NCBI RefSeq assembly: GCF_026183895.1
Contig: NZ_JAPFQI010000002.1
Span: 1 to 64,000, forward strand
Length of the DNA: 64,000 bases
Direction: 5' to 3'
DNA from: Sabulicella glaciei
GTDB lineage: Bacteria > Pseudomonadota > Alphaproteobacteria > Acetobacterales > Acetobacteraceae
Shown here: one piece after another, positions 16,026 to 24,842 of the stretch
Numbering within the stretch: the first letter of the stretch is position 1
How the letters are laid out: each line of letters opens with the position of its first letter
The notes under the pieces: generated by a model
Database searches by the model: none
Seen by the model: the letters and a program-made list of their open reading frames with translations, nothing else
Told to the model about the DNA's origin: nothing
Translations under genes and position numbers: made by a program

Positions 16026-16856
16026 TCAGCTGTCTTTTGCGTGCCGTTCCTTGGTCACCGTGAGCACATGATCCGGATCCTCGCCCCACCAGCGGCGGGA
16101 GAGAAGCTCGACCTCCGTGAATCCGGCATAGCCGGCTGCTTCCGCCATGCGCCGGATGGCGGCGATGTCGATCACGCCATCCCCCGGCATTCCGCGGTCG
16201 AAGACGAGGTCGGTCGTCGGCACCAGCCAATCGCAGGCATGGAAGGCGGCGATCCGTCCTTCCGCGCGCTGCATCTGCCGCGCGAGGTCGGGATCCCACC
16301 AGACGTGATAAACATCAACCGCCACGCCAACGCCCGGCCCCAACGCCTCGCAGAGATCAAGCGCCTGTCCGAGGGTCGAGAGGACCGACCGGTCTGCGCA
16401 GGTCATGGGATGCAGCGGTTCCAGCGCAAGCGTGACGCCCGCCGCGCGCGCCGCTGGCAGGATGGCCTCTAGCCCCTCCCGTACCATGGCGCGCGCGCCC
16501 GGCAGGTCCTTTGAGCCGGGCGGCAGCCCGCCACAGACCATGACGAGGCAGGCTGCGCTGAGAGCATGCGCCTCCTCGATGGCGCGCAGGTTGTCCTCGA
16601 TCGCGGCGGCGCGACCGGTGGCGTCAGCCGCGGGGAACATGCCGCCGCGGCACAGGCCCGTCACCACCAGACCCGCATCGCGGATGCGCCGCGCGGCGGC
16701 CTGCACGCCCATCGCATGCAGCACGTCGCGCCAGGGCGAGATCCCGGGGATGCCGTGCCGGGCGCATCCCTCGATACAATCCGCGAGGCCCCAGCGCTCC
16801 TTCACCGTGACGGTGTTGAGCGAGAGCGGGATCGGCGCTCCGCGCGGGCTGGTCAC
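16026..16856 (-). CDS. Sugar phosphate isomerase/epimerase (xylose isomerase-like TIM barrel)
   Basis: A 276-residue AP-endonuclease-2/xylose-isomerase-like TIM barrel. Metal-binding acidic and histidine residues appear at the expected strand ends: L-A-L-E-P-L-H-P-M, A-V-D-V-Y-H-V-W-W, F-H-A-C-D-W, and T-E-V-E-L-L near the end. The start is GTG with GGAG seven bases upstream, 31 bases after the DUF993 stop. A longer upstream frame overlaps the DUF993 gene and is unlikely. Its role in the operon is probably isomerising or epimerising a sugar or keto-acid intermediate. Confidence 0.85.
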   Translation of the reverse strand: MTSPRGAPIPLSLNTVTVKERWGLADCIEGCARHGIPGISPWRDVLHAMGVQAAARRIRDAGLVVTGLCRGGMFPAADATGRAAAIEDNLRAIEEAHALSAACLVMVCGGLPPGSKDLPGARAMVREGLEAILPAARAAGVTLALEPLHPMTCADRSVLSTLGQALDLCEALGPGVGVAVDVYHVWWDPDLARQMQRAEGRIAAFHACDWLVPTTDLVFDRGMPGDGVIDIAAIRRMAEAAGYAGFTEVELLSRRWWGEDPDHVLTVTKERHAKDS

Positions 16857-16887
16857 GGTCGACTCCGCGCCGCCGCGCTCGCGCGCA

Positions 16888-18045
16888 TCAGGCCACCCCG
16901 TGCAGCGCGAGAAGCTGGCGCATCCGCGCCACGGCGAGGTCCGGGTCGCGCAGCAGGCCGGCCTTGTCCGCCAGGCGGAACAGTTCGGCGAAGTGCTGGA
17001 TGGAGCGCGTGCTTTGCTGCCCGCCAACCATCACGAAGTGATCCTGATGGCCGTTCAGCCAAGCCATGAACACCACGCCTGTCTTGTAGAAGCGCGTTGG
17101 CGCCCGGAAGATGTGGCGGGAAAGCGGCACCGTCGGCGCCAGGATCTCGTGGAAGGTCGAGAGGTCGTTGCGCGAGAGCGCGGCAAGCGCCCCGCCCACG
17201 GCTGGCGCGATCGGGTCGAAGATGCCCAGCAGCGCGTCGGAATGACCGTCCGCATCGCCCGCGATCAGCTCCGCGTAGTTGAAGTCGTCGCCCGTGTACA
17301 TGCGCACGCCCCTGGGAAGGCGGCGGCGCATGGCGATCTCCTTCTTGTCGTCGAGAAGGGAGATCTTCACGCCGTCCACCTTGTCGGCGTGGGCAGCGAT
17401 GACGTCGAGCGCGACCTCCATCGCCTTCATGTGGTCGGCGTGGCCCCAATAGCCCTCGAGCGCGGGGTCGAACATTTCGCCGAGCCAGTGGATGATCACC
17501 GGCTCCTTCACCTGGCGCAGCACGCGGTCATAGACGCGCACGTAGTCGTCGGGCCCGCGCGCGGCCTTGGCCAGGGCGCGCGAGGCCATGAGGATGATCC
17601 GCCCGCCCATGCCCTCGACGGCGGCGCATTGCTCCTCATAGGCGCGGATCACGTCGTCCACCGAGACGTCCGGGCCTGGTGCGAGGTGGTCCGTGCCGGC
17701 ACCGCTGGCGATCACGGCGCCCGGCGTGTCCTTCGCGGCGTCGAGGCTCAGGCGGATGAGCTGCTGCGCCGCCAGCCAGTCCAGGCCCATGCCGCGCTGT
17801 GCCGTGTCCATGGCCTCGGCCACGCCAAGCCCGAGCGACCAAAGATGCTTGCGGAAGGCGATGGTGCGGTCCCAATCCACCTTCGCGTCGAGCCATGGAT
17901 CCTGCTCGGCGAGGGGGTCAGCCACCACATGCGCGGCGGCGAGGGCCACACGCGGGAAAGGCGGCGTGGCGGTCGGGAAATCGCGTGTCGGCGAGAGGGT
18001 GAAGTCCTCCAGGCCCTTCGCCGTGGGAAGGCGGATCGTCGCCAT
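16888..18045 (-). CDS. DUF993 family protein (dihydrodipicolinate synthase-like TIM barrel)
   Basis: A 385-residue DUF993 protein, full length for the family. DUF993 proteins are predicted TIM barrels related to class I aldolases of the DapA type and are usually encoded beside Gfo/Idh/MocA and isomerase genes, as here. Visible segments include G-T-D-H-L near 120, I-I-H-W-L-G-E-M-F-D, and V-D-G-V-K-I-S-L-L-D-D with a lysine in the position expected for a Schiff-base strand. The ATG lies two bases after the stop of the dehydrogenase gene, so coupling is likely. Reaction inferred to be aldol cleavage or related. Confidence 0.85.
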   Translation of the reverse strand: MATIRLPTAKGLEDFTLSPTRDFPTATPPFPRVALAAAHVVADPLAEQDPWLDAKVDWDRTIAFRKHLWSLGLGVAEAMDTAQRGMGLDWLAAQQLIRLSLDAAKDTPGAVIASGAGTDHLAPGPDVSVDDVIRAYEEQCAAVEGMGGRIILMASRALAKAARGPDDYVRVYDRVLRQVKEPVIIHWLGEMFDPALEGYWGHADHMKAMEVALDVIAAHADKVDGVKISLLDDKKEIAMRRRLPRGVRMYTGDDFNYAELIAGDADGHSDALLGIFDPIAPAVGGALAALSRNDLSTFHEILAPTVPLSRHIFRAPTRFYKTGVVFMAWLNGHQDHFVMVGGQQSTRSIQHFAELFRLADKAGLLRDPDLAVARMRQLLALHGVA

Positions 18046-18047
18046 GG

Positions 18048-19202
18048 TCAGGCCTCCAGCTTCGGCAGGTCCACCCAGCGGCGCTCCTTCCAGGATTGCA
18101 GCCCCGCCATCGCGAGCTGCACGCCCTTCGCGCCGGCGAGCAGGTCCCAAGGATACTCCGATACCTCGCCGGCCACGTAGCGCAGGAACAGCTCCCACTG
18201 CACGCGGAAGCCGTTGGGGTAGGCCTGCGTGTCGGGCACTTTCTGCCAGCCTTCGAAGAAGTCGATGGCCTGCGGCACGTCCGGATTCCAGACGGGCTTG
18301 GGCGTGTTCACCCGCGCTTGCGTCCAGCAATCAGTGAGGCCTGCAACCGCGCTGCCGTGCGTGCCGTCGACGTGGAAGGTCACGAGATCGTCGCGGCGCA
18401 CGCGCGTGCACCAGGAGGAATTGATGTGCGCGATGGCCCCGCCCTCGAGCTGGAAGGTGGCGTAGGCCGCGTCGTCGGCATCGGCTTCGTAGAAGCTGCC
18501 ATCCTCCTGCACGCGGCGTGGGATGTGCACCGCCCCCAGGCAGGAAACGCTCTCGACGTTCCCGAACAGGTTATCGAGGACGTATCGCCAGTGGCAAAGC
18601 ATGTCGAGAATGATGCCGCCGCCTTCGGCGAGCTTGTAGTTCCACGAAGGGCGCTGCGTCGGCTGCAGGTCGCCCTCGAAGACCCAATAGCCGAACTCGC
18701 CCCGGATGCTGAGGATGCGCCCGAGGAAGCCGCTGTCGATCACCATCTTCAGCTTGCGCAGCCCGGGAAGGAACAGCTTGTCCTGCACCACGCCATGCTT
18801 GATGCCGGCCTGCTTCGCAAGGCGCGCGAGGTCGAGCGCGTCTTCCAGCGTGTCGGCCGTCGGCTTCTCGCAATAGATGTGCTTGCCGGCCGCGATGGCC
18901 TTGCGGATGAGCCCCGCGCGCATCTGCGTGGTGGCGGCATCGAAGAAGATCTCGTCCTTCGGATCGGCGAGGCAGGCGTCGAGGTCGGTGCTGACGCGGC
19001 TGATGTTGTGCGCCTTGGCGAGCGCATCGAGCTTCGCGCGGTTGCGGCCGGTGATGACCGGGTCTGGCATCAGCACATCGCCGTTCGCGAGCCGGACCCC
19101 ACCCTCCGCGCGGATCGCCGCGATGGAGCGGATGAGGTGCTGGTTCATGCCCATGCGCCCCGTGACGCCGTTCATGATGATGCCGATGCGCCGTTCGGCC
19201 AT
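18048..19202 (-). CDS. Gfo/Idh/MocA-family oxidoreductase
   Basis: A 384-residue NAD(P)-dependent dehydrogenase. The N-terminal Rossmann fold reads I-G-I-I-M-N-G-V-T-G-R-M-G, a variant of the glycine motif, and the E-K-P motif of the family is present in Y-C-E-K-P-T-A-D. Two in-frame ATGs are possible (19206-19208 and 19200-19202). The second is 8 bases from GGAGG and is chosen; the first would be only 2 bases away. It is the first gene of the operon and sits directly behind the inverted repeat at 19211-19242, whose arm contains its Shine-Dalgarno. Likely oxidises a cyclitol or sugar derivative. Confidence 0.85.
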   Translation of the reverse strand: MAERRIGIIMNGVTGRMGMNQHLIRSIAAIRAEGGVRLANGDVLMPDPVITGRNRAKLDALAKAHNISRVSTDLDACLADPKDEIFFDAATTQMRAGLIRKAIAAGKHIYCEKPTADTLEDALDLARLAKQAGIKHGVVQDKLFLPGLRKLKMVIDSGFLGRILSIRGEFGYWVFEGDLQPTQRPSWNYKLAEGGGIILDMLCHWRYVLDNLFGNVESVSCLGAVHIPRRVQEDGSFYEADADDAAYATFQLEGGAIAHINSSWCTRVRRDDLVTFHVDGTHGSAVAGLTDCWTQARVNTPKPVWNPDVPQAIDFFEGWQKVPDTQAYPNGFRVQWELFLRYVAGEVSEYPWDLLAGAKGVQLAMAGLQSWKERRWVDLPKLEA

Positions 19203-19210
19203 GGCCATTT

Positions 19211-19242
19211 CCTCCGAAGTAACTAGTTGGTTACTTCGGAGG
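19211..19242. promoter_or_regulatory. 13-bp perfect inverted repeat, candidate TetR operator and RBS-sequestering hairpin
   Basis: The arms cctccgaagtaac (19211-19223) and gttacttcggagg (19230-19242) are perfectly complementary around the 6-base centre tagttg. The element fills the gap between the TetR stop (19258) and the dehydrogenase start (19202). Read on the minus strand, the second arm ends in GGAGG, the Shine-Dalgarno of the dehydrogenase. The core, gtaac-N6-gttac, has the size of a typical TetR-family operator. In RNA the same repeat would fold and hide the ribosome binding site. Confidence 0.75.
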
Positions 19243-19257
19243 AAACGAAGCCGGATG

Positions 19258-19890
19258 TCAAGGGCGAAGGTACCCCAGCACCATCTCCACCGCGTGCGCC
19301 TCCCGCGCCGCGAGCGCGGCCTCGCTGCCGAGGTCCTGGCCGAAGATCGCCGAGAGCGTGTGCCGGTTCGCAACGGTGAAGTGCCCCAGCGCGACGATGG
19401 AGAGATAGAGCTGCAGCGCATCCACGTCGGCGCGGAACTGGCCCTGTTCGGCGCCGCGCGCGAGGACGTCACGCAGCATGTCGGTCAGGGGGGAGTAGAG
19501 TGCAGGCACGTCCAGGCTGCGACGGAGATAAACGGCTTGATGCAGGTTCTCCTGATTGAGCAGCGCGACGAATTCCGGGTGCCGGGCCGTGTAGCGCAGG
19601 TTGAACGCGACGAGCCGCGCCATCGCGGCCCGAGGCGGCAGGTGCGCTACGTCGAGATCCTCCTCCTCCGCGCGCTTTGCCGCATAGGCGGCCTCCAGCG
19701 CGGTGAGCCACAAGGCTTCCTTCGCGCCGAAATATGCGTAGAGCATACGCTTGTTGGTCCCAGCGCGTGCCGCAATCTCGTCCACCCGCGCGCCGGCGAG
19801 GCCCTTGGCGGCGAACTCGACCAGCGCGGCGTCGAGGATTCTTTGGCGCGTCGCAACGGCACGGGCGGAGAGGGGGGCGGACGATGTCAT
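19258..19890 (-). CDS. TetR/AcrR-family transcriptional regulator
   Basis: A 210-residue TetR-family regulator. The N-terminal HTH is clear at about 12-58: R-Q-R-I-L-D-A-A-L-V-E-F-A-A-K-G, V-D-E-I-A-A-R-A-G-T-N-K-R-M-L-Y-A-Y-F-G-A-K-E-A-L. The rest is the helical ligand and dimer domain. The ATG is followed by a short polar arm before the HTH; the open frame upstream is probably non-coding. The gene points the same way as the catabolic operon and the only strong palindrome lies between them, so it likely represses that operon in response to a pathway compound. Confidence 0.9.
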   Translation of the reverse strand: MTSSAPLSARAVATRQRILDAALVEFAAKGLAGARVDEIAARAGTNKRMLYAYFGAKEALWLTALEAAYAAKRAEEEDLDVAHLPPRAAMARLVAFNLRYTARHPEFVALLNQENLHQAVYLRRSLDVPALYSPLTDMLRDVLARGAEQGQFRADVDALQLYLSIVALGHFTVANRHTLSAIFGQDLGSEAALAAREAHAVEMVLGYLRP

Positions 19891-20355
19891 CGCGGCTGAT
19901 GTCACACCAGCGCCGCGCGGACGGGAAGGCCCCCGGACCGGAAGTGCGCTCGGTCTGGACCGCAAGTCATCCTCGATACTTCCTCCTACTTTCGCTGCGG
20001 GAGCCACACCAAAATCCTCCTGTGCGCAATCACCGGCTAGATCCACAAGACGCTTCAGCTTCAGGTTAAAGCCGCGCCCGGCTCGGCAGGGCGGTATCGA
20101 GGTCCACTGCGCCGATAGGCGGCTTCTCACACATCAGCAAAGCCGTGCGCCCCGCCATGCCTTACCCGCTGCGCTCTCCAGCGGCCCCCGGACGGGCCAC
20201 CTCGTGTTGGGGCCTGGGCGTCCCGAGGCGTTCACTCGGCCCGAAAGAACCCCGAACACAGCATCGGACGGCGATCGGCAAAGTTTGTGCGGTTCCTCAG
20301 GACGTATCGCGCGACAAGCAGCGATACTGACTCACCCAGATCAGGAGCCCACGCC
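19891..20355. other. Gene-poor stretch upstream of the TetR gene
   Basis: No frame in this stretch has a family motif. It should hold the promoter of the TetR gene, but I see no convincing -35/-10 pair, palindrome or terminator. Confidence 0.4.
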
Positions 20356-20583
20356 ATGCGCCCGCTCACACAACGGATCGCCGACATCCAGGGGAGCACA
20401 CTCATGATCGAGGACACGATGTCGGTATGCCCGGCCTCGATGAACGGACAAGGCGGCTACGATCGTCACTCGGGTGTGCAGGCCTCTGGCGGCGCCTTGG
20501 CGCGGCCGCTGCTGATGCGCGCTGCCTGCGAGGCGTTATCGCCGGAAGGCGATGAGGCTTTTACCGCCGCCGAGTACAGTTAA
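20356..20583 (+). CDS. Possible 75-residue small protein
   Basis: A short frame starting at ATG 20356 with AGGAG eight bases upstream. The product has no signal peptide, no membrane segment and no motif I recognise. Its amino-acid composition is ordinary for soluble protein, and it ends in an acidic stretch. Support comes only from the ribosome binding site and length; a chance frame in GC-rich DNA is quite possible. Confidence 0.3.
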   Translation: MRPLTQRIADIQGSTLMIEDTMSVCPASMNGQGGYDRHSGVQASGGALARPLLMRAACEALSPEGDEAFTAAEYS

Positions 20584-21058
20584 GTGGGAGGGCAGGACTC
20601 GCTTGCGCCGAGGGTGGCGGTCGCTACACCTCCCACACCGGCACCGCGCGCATCGCTTACCGCTTCTGAGCACAAGTGAGGCCGGCCACACTGCAGCCGG
20701 CGTCGCGTCCTCGCCCTGCCTCTGCTGATCCCGCCTTCCTTCCAGACCCGCCATTGGACCGTCCTCGGCAAGCTCGTCGAGATTCTCCAGCCGCTTTGTT
20801 CAGCGCGCCGAGCAATCTGAGGATCTCCTCAGGCGTCCGGCCATTCCCGCCATGGGGCGTCATCGGGTTGAGCGTGCTGCCCTGGCCACTGAGCTGGCTT
20901 CACCAAACCCACGACAGCAGCTGGAGTTTATGGCGTCTCGCCCCTGGTCTGGCAGGCGTGACCCGCAATGTCCGCCGTTGTATAGGAGCAGGGAGGAAGC
21001 AGCGCCCGGTGCCGGCTCGGCGGCTGGGAATTCCGCTCGCAAGGGATACGATCCAGGC
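20584..21058. other. Gene-poor stretch upstream of the Cache hybrid kinase
   Basis: Frames continuous with the kinase run through part of this DNA, but the signal-anchor of the kinase begins only after the ATG at 21059. I therefore treat the stretch as leader or intergenic. No tRNA, repeat or hairpin terminator is visible. Confidence 0.4.
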
Positions 21059-23257
21059 ATGAAGCCAAGGCCCGAAGGGAAGACGACCATCCCATCGCGG
21101 CTTGGGGTGCTCCGGGTCCTGGCCTTTCTCGCCCTGGCCGTTCCGGTGGCGCTCCTCGCGGCCTATGCCCTTTCCAGCCACCGCTTCCACCAGCGCGAGG
21201 CGGAAGGACAGGTCGTCCGCACCCTCGACCTTCTGCACGAGCACGGCACGAAGGTCTTCGACACCTACGAGATCCTGCTGGCCTATGCGGACGAGCTGGT
21301 TCGCGGCCTGGACGACGACCAGCTGCGCGAGCGAGAGGCCGAGATCAGCGGGAGACTGCAAAGATTTAAGCAGTCCCTGCCGCAGATCCAGAACGTCTGG
21401 ATCATCGGCTCGACCGGCTTCGCCGTGGCCTCCACGCAGGTGGTCCCGGTGCCCCGCGACCTGAATGTTTCCGACCGGGAGTATTTCCGGGCGCTGCGCG
21501 ACGGCGAGACCGACCTCGTGATCAGCGACGTCATCAACGGGCGGGTCCGGCCGGAAACGCGCTTCTTCCAGTTCGCCCGGCGGCGCAGCCCGCGCGCGGA
21601 TGGCGGCTTCGCCGGCATCGTCGCCGTTTCCGTGCAGCCTTCCTATTTCGTGGAGTATTACGGCAAGACCCCTGCTAGCGGGCTGACGACGGCCTCGCTC
21701 GTGCGCGACGACGCCTATCTCCTGGCCCGGTTCCCGGCGCTCAATCCCAGTGCGACGCGCCGGGTCTCGGACGGTAGCGCCTTCCGGGAACGGACCGCCG
21801 AGGCGCCCGAGCGGGGGCTCTATGTGGGACGCTCCCTGCAAGGCGGGACCGCGCTGCTGCTGGCCTACCGGCGGCTTCCCAGCCATCCGGTCTATGTCGT
21901 GACCGGGCTCGACATGGCGATCGTGCGGGCGCGGTGGCTGCAATCGCTGATCCTGCCGGCCCTGCTGGCCGTGCCCACCGCCCTGGCCCTGTTCGGCCTC
22001 GTCTGGGTGGCGATCCGCCAGGCCCGGGGGCTGGAGGGTGCCGTCGCGGAACTCACCGCCGAGCGCGTGCTGCGCGAGGCCGCGGAGGAAGAGCGCCGCC
22101 AGGTGCAGCGCCTCCAGGCCCAGCGGCAGCGGCAGGAGGCGCTGGGCCAGCTGGCGGGCGGCATCGCCCACGACATCAACAACGTCATGCAGGCGGTTGG
22201 CACGGGGGCAGCGCTGATCCGCCGCCGCGCCTCGGACGCCGCGGCCGTCGAGAATCTTGCGCGCATGATCGAAGCCTCGGCGGAACGGGGCGGTTCCGTC
22301 ACGCGGCGCCTGCTGGCCTTCGCCCGTCGCGGCGAGCTGCGCGCGGAGGCGGTGGACCCCGAGGGCGTGCTGCGCGAGATCCACGAGGTCCTGGCCCATT
22401 CCCTCGACCCGGCGATCCGGATGGAGGTCCGGGCCGAGGCGCCCGCGTCACGCGTGTTCGTGGACCGGGGGCAGCTGGAAACGGTCCTGCTCAACCTCGC
22501 GACCAATGCCCGCGACGCCATGCCCTCCGGCGGCCGGCTGACCCTGTTCCTGGAAGCACGGGAGATCGGCCCGGAAGACGCCGCGGAGGGGCTGCCGACC
22601 GGGCGCTACGTGGCGCTCGGGGTTTCGGACACCGGAGCGGGCATGGACGCGGAAACCCTCGCCCGGGCCTCCGATCCCTTCTTCACAACCAAGGAGATCG
22701 GCAAGGGAACCGGGCTGGGCCTCGCCATCGCCCGCAGCTTCGCAGAGCAGTCGGGGGGGCAGCTGTGCCTTTCGAGCCGGCGCGGGGAGGGCACGGTTGC
22801 GGAGATCCTGCTGCCCGTGGCCGAAGGCAGGGCCCCACCCGCCACGGTGCAGCCCGCTCCCGCCGGGCCGAGGCGCCGCATCCTGCTGGTGGATGACGAG
22901 GACCTCGTTCGCGCCACCATTGCCCGGGGCCTCGAGGAATACGGCCATGCCGTGCTGCCCGCCGCCGATGCCGAGGCGGCCCTCGTCCTGCTGGGCGCGG
23001 GTGCCGAGGTCGAGGTGCTGGTGACCGACCTCGCCATGCCGCGCATGAACGGGCTTGACCTCATCGCCGCCGCGCGGGTCCAGCGTCCCGGCCTGCCGGC
23101 GGTGCTGGTCACGGGCAATGCGGTGCTCGACGAGGCACGGACGGGCGGGCTTCCCCCGGGTCCGTTCCTGGTCCTGCGCAAGCCCTTCGGCATCGCGGCG
23201 CTGGCGCAGGGAATCGGCGAAGTCGCCCCGCCGCCATCCGTGCTGGCGGAGCGCTAG
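21059..23257 (+). CDS. Membrane Cache-domain hybrid histidine kinase with C-terminal receiver
   Basis: A 732-residue membrane kinase. Membrane segments at about 18-38 and 297-319 enclose a periplasmic double-Cache-type sensor (around 45-290; D-R-E-Y-F-R-A-L-R-D-G at 139-149 is typical of dCache_1). A coiled linker leads to HisKA with G-G-I-A-H-D-I-N-N-V (His371), then a HATPase domain (N box N-L-A-T-N-A-R-D-A-M, D-T-G-A-G-M, D-P-F-F-T-T-K, G-T-G-L-G-L). The receiver has V-D-D-E at 611-614, Asp657 and a late lysine. An upstream extension of the frame would precede the membrane anchor and is unlikely. No cognate output regulator is adjacent. Confidence 0.85.
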   Translation: MKPRPEGKTTIPSRLGVLRVLAFLALAVPVALLAAYALSSHRFHQREAEGQVVRTLDLLHEHGTKVFDTYEILLAYADELVRGLDDDQLREREAEISGRLQRFKQSLPQIQNVWIIGSTGFAVASTQVVPVPRDLNVSDREYFRALRDGETDLVISDVINGRVRPETRFFQFARRRSPRADGGFAGIVAVSVQPSYFVEYYGKTPASGLTTASLVRDDAYLLARFPALNPSATRRVSDGSAFRERTAEAPERGLYVGRSLQGGTALLLAYRRLPSHPVYVVTGLDMAIVRARWLQSLILPALLAVPTALALFGLVWVAIRQARGLEGAVAELTAERVLREAAEEERRQVQRLQAQRQRQEALGQLAGGIAHDINNVMQAVGTGAALIRRRASDAAAVENLARMIEASAERGGSVTRRLLAFARRGELRAEAVDPEGVLREIHEVLAHSLDPAIRMEVRAEAPASRVFVDRGQLETVLLNLATNARDAMPSGGRLTLFLEAREIGPEDAAEGLPTGRYVALGVSDTGAGMDAETLARASDPFFTTKEIGKGTGLGLAIARSFAEQSGGQLCLSSRRGEGTVAEILLPVAEGRAPPATVQPAPAGPRRRILLVDDEDLVRATIARGLEEYGHAVLPAADAEAALVLLGAGAEVEVLVTDLAMPRMNGLDLIAAARVQRPGLPAVLVTGNAVLDEARTGGLPPGPFLVLRKPFGIAALAQGIGEVAPPPSVLAER

Positions 23258-23272
23258 CGGGCGCAGCCGCGC

Positions 23273-24775
23273 TCAGCCGCCCAGCCGTGCCGCCACCGCA
23301 TCCTCCAGCGGCGGCCCGTCATCCCGTGCCTCGAGGGCGTGTGCGAAGCTTTCGTAGCCGTCGCCGCCCCGGCGCAGGAAGTCGTTGGTGGCGATGCGGT
23401 AGGCGCGTTCCGGCTCCAGGGCGCGCCAGGTGCCGTCCGCCTCGCGCACTTCGGCGCGCAGGACGCGTTGGCCGACCGGCCGTGCCAGGTCCGCCTCGAA
23501 GCGCAGCCCGTCCAGCTGCGGGAAGCGCCCGGATGGCTGCGGCAGGCGCGACACCCCGTTCTCCAGCGCGTCGCGCACCGCGTGGCCGCGCAAGACCACC
23601 ACCGCCAGCGTGTTGGAGAAGGGCAGGGTGGTGAGCAGGTCGCCCAAGGACACCTCGCCCGCCGGCAGTCCGGCGCGGACCCCGCCGGCATTCTGCCAGC
23701 CGATCTCCGCCCCCGCCGCCTCGCGCATCGCACGGGCCACGGTGGCGCCCAGGGCGCAGGAACCCGTGGCGCAGCCTTGCAGGGGCAGGGCGGTCTCCAG
23801 CCGAAAGGCGGTGCGGCGGCGCAGCGCTTCCAGCGGTTCGGCCAGTTCGCGCACCAGGGCGAGCGCCTCCCCATCCTCGCGCACGGACACGTCCAGCAGG
23901 CGCATGGCCTGCACGGACTGCACCACTTGCCCCTCCGCACCCAGGTCGAGGTCCAGCCGGCCCAGATGCTGCCCGAAGGCCCCCGCCTGCACGATGAGGA
24001 CGCGGCGCTCCCCCACCTCCACCGTCTCGGGGGGCGCGACCAGCGTGTGCGAATGCCCGCCGATGATCACGTCGATGCCCGGAACGTCCCGCGCCAGGCG
24101 GCGATCCGCCCCCAGTCCCAGATGCGACAGCACCACAACCGTCGCCGCCCCCTCGCGCCGCGCCTCCCACACCGCGCGGCTGGCGGCCTCGGCCGGGTCG
24201 GTGAAGCGGAGATGGGGGCCGGGAGAAGAGATGCTGGGCGTGTCCGGCGTGACGAGGCCGGCGAAGACTAGCCGCGCCGGGCCGGAGCTGAAGGTGACGG
24301 TCGGGCGCAGCTTGCCGGCCAGGGCGGGCTCCTCCGCCGTTTCCAGGTTGGCGGCGAGGACGGGGAAGTCCAACGCCTCCAGGTAGCGCGCCAGGGCGGC
24401 GGGGCCGAGGTCGAATTCGTGGTTGCCCGGCGCCATGGCCTGCACGCCCCACAGGCGCTGCATCCGCGCCTCGGCCATGCCGTGATGCTCGCGGAAGAAC
24501 AGGGAGCCGAGGAACTCGTCCCCCGCGTCCAGCAGCAGCGATGCCCGTCCGTCGGCGCGGGCCGCTTCCCGCGCCTCGCGGATCGCGGTGGCCATACGGG
24601 CGGAACCGCCCAGGCATGCGTCGCCCCCCGCGCAATTGGCGGCGCCCGCCGTCACCGGCTCGTGCCGGCTGTGGAAATCGTTCAGGTGCAGCAGCGTGAC
24701 GCGCGCGGCCGGCGCCTGCGCGAAGGCGGGACGCAGCAGGAAGGGCGTGGCGAGAAGCAGGCGGCGGCTCGGCAT
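23273..24775 (-). CDS. 5'-nucleotidase / UshA-like metallophosphatase, exported
   Basis: A 500-residue two-domain phosphohydrolase. The N-terminus is a signal peptide (basic start, L-L-L-A-T-P-F-L-L, cleavage after A-F-A). The calcineurin-like domain shows the metal-binding set in order: L-N-D-F-H, D-A-G-D-E-F, G-N-H-E-F, L-S-H-L-G and G-G-H-S-H. The C-terminal 5'-nucleotidase domain has Q-N-A-G-G-V-R and the late R-G-G-D-G-Y-E substrate-clamp segment. An alternative start 36 bases upstream is possible, but the chosen ATG begins directly with the signal peptide. Probably scavenges nucleotides in the periplasm. Confidence 0.85.
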   Translation of the reverse strand: MPSRRLLLATPFLLRPAFAQAPAARVTLLHLNDFHSRHEPVTAGAANCAGGDACLGGSARMATAIREAREAARADGRASLLLDAGDEFLGSLFFREHHGMAEARMQRLWGVQAMAPGNHEFDLGPAALARYLEALDFPVLAANLETAEEPALAGKLRPTVTFSSGPARLVFAGLVTPDTPSISSPGPHLRFTDPAEAASRAVWEARREGAATVVVLSHLGLGADRRLARDVPGIDVIIGGHSHTLVAPPETVEVGERRVLIVQAGAFGQHLGRLDLDLGAEGQVVQSVQAMRLLDVSVREDGEALALVRELAEPLEALRRRTAFRLETALPLQGCATGSCALGATVARAMREAAGAEIGWQNAGGVRAGLPAGEVSLGDLLTTLPFSNTLAVVVLRGHAVRDALENGVSRLPQPSGRFPQLDGLRFEADLARPVGQRVLRAEVREADGTWRALEPERAYRIATNDFLRRGGDGYESFAHALEARDDGPPLEDAVAARLGG

Positions 24776-24842
24776 CGGCGGAGCATAGCGCCCCTTGCCA
24801 GAACCGCGCATCGGGTGAAGCTTGCCAGGGAGGGGGCCGGGC

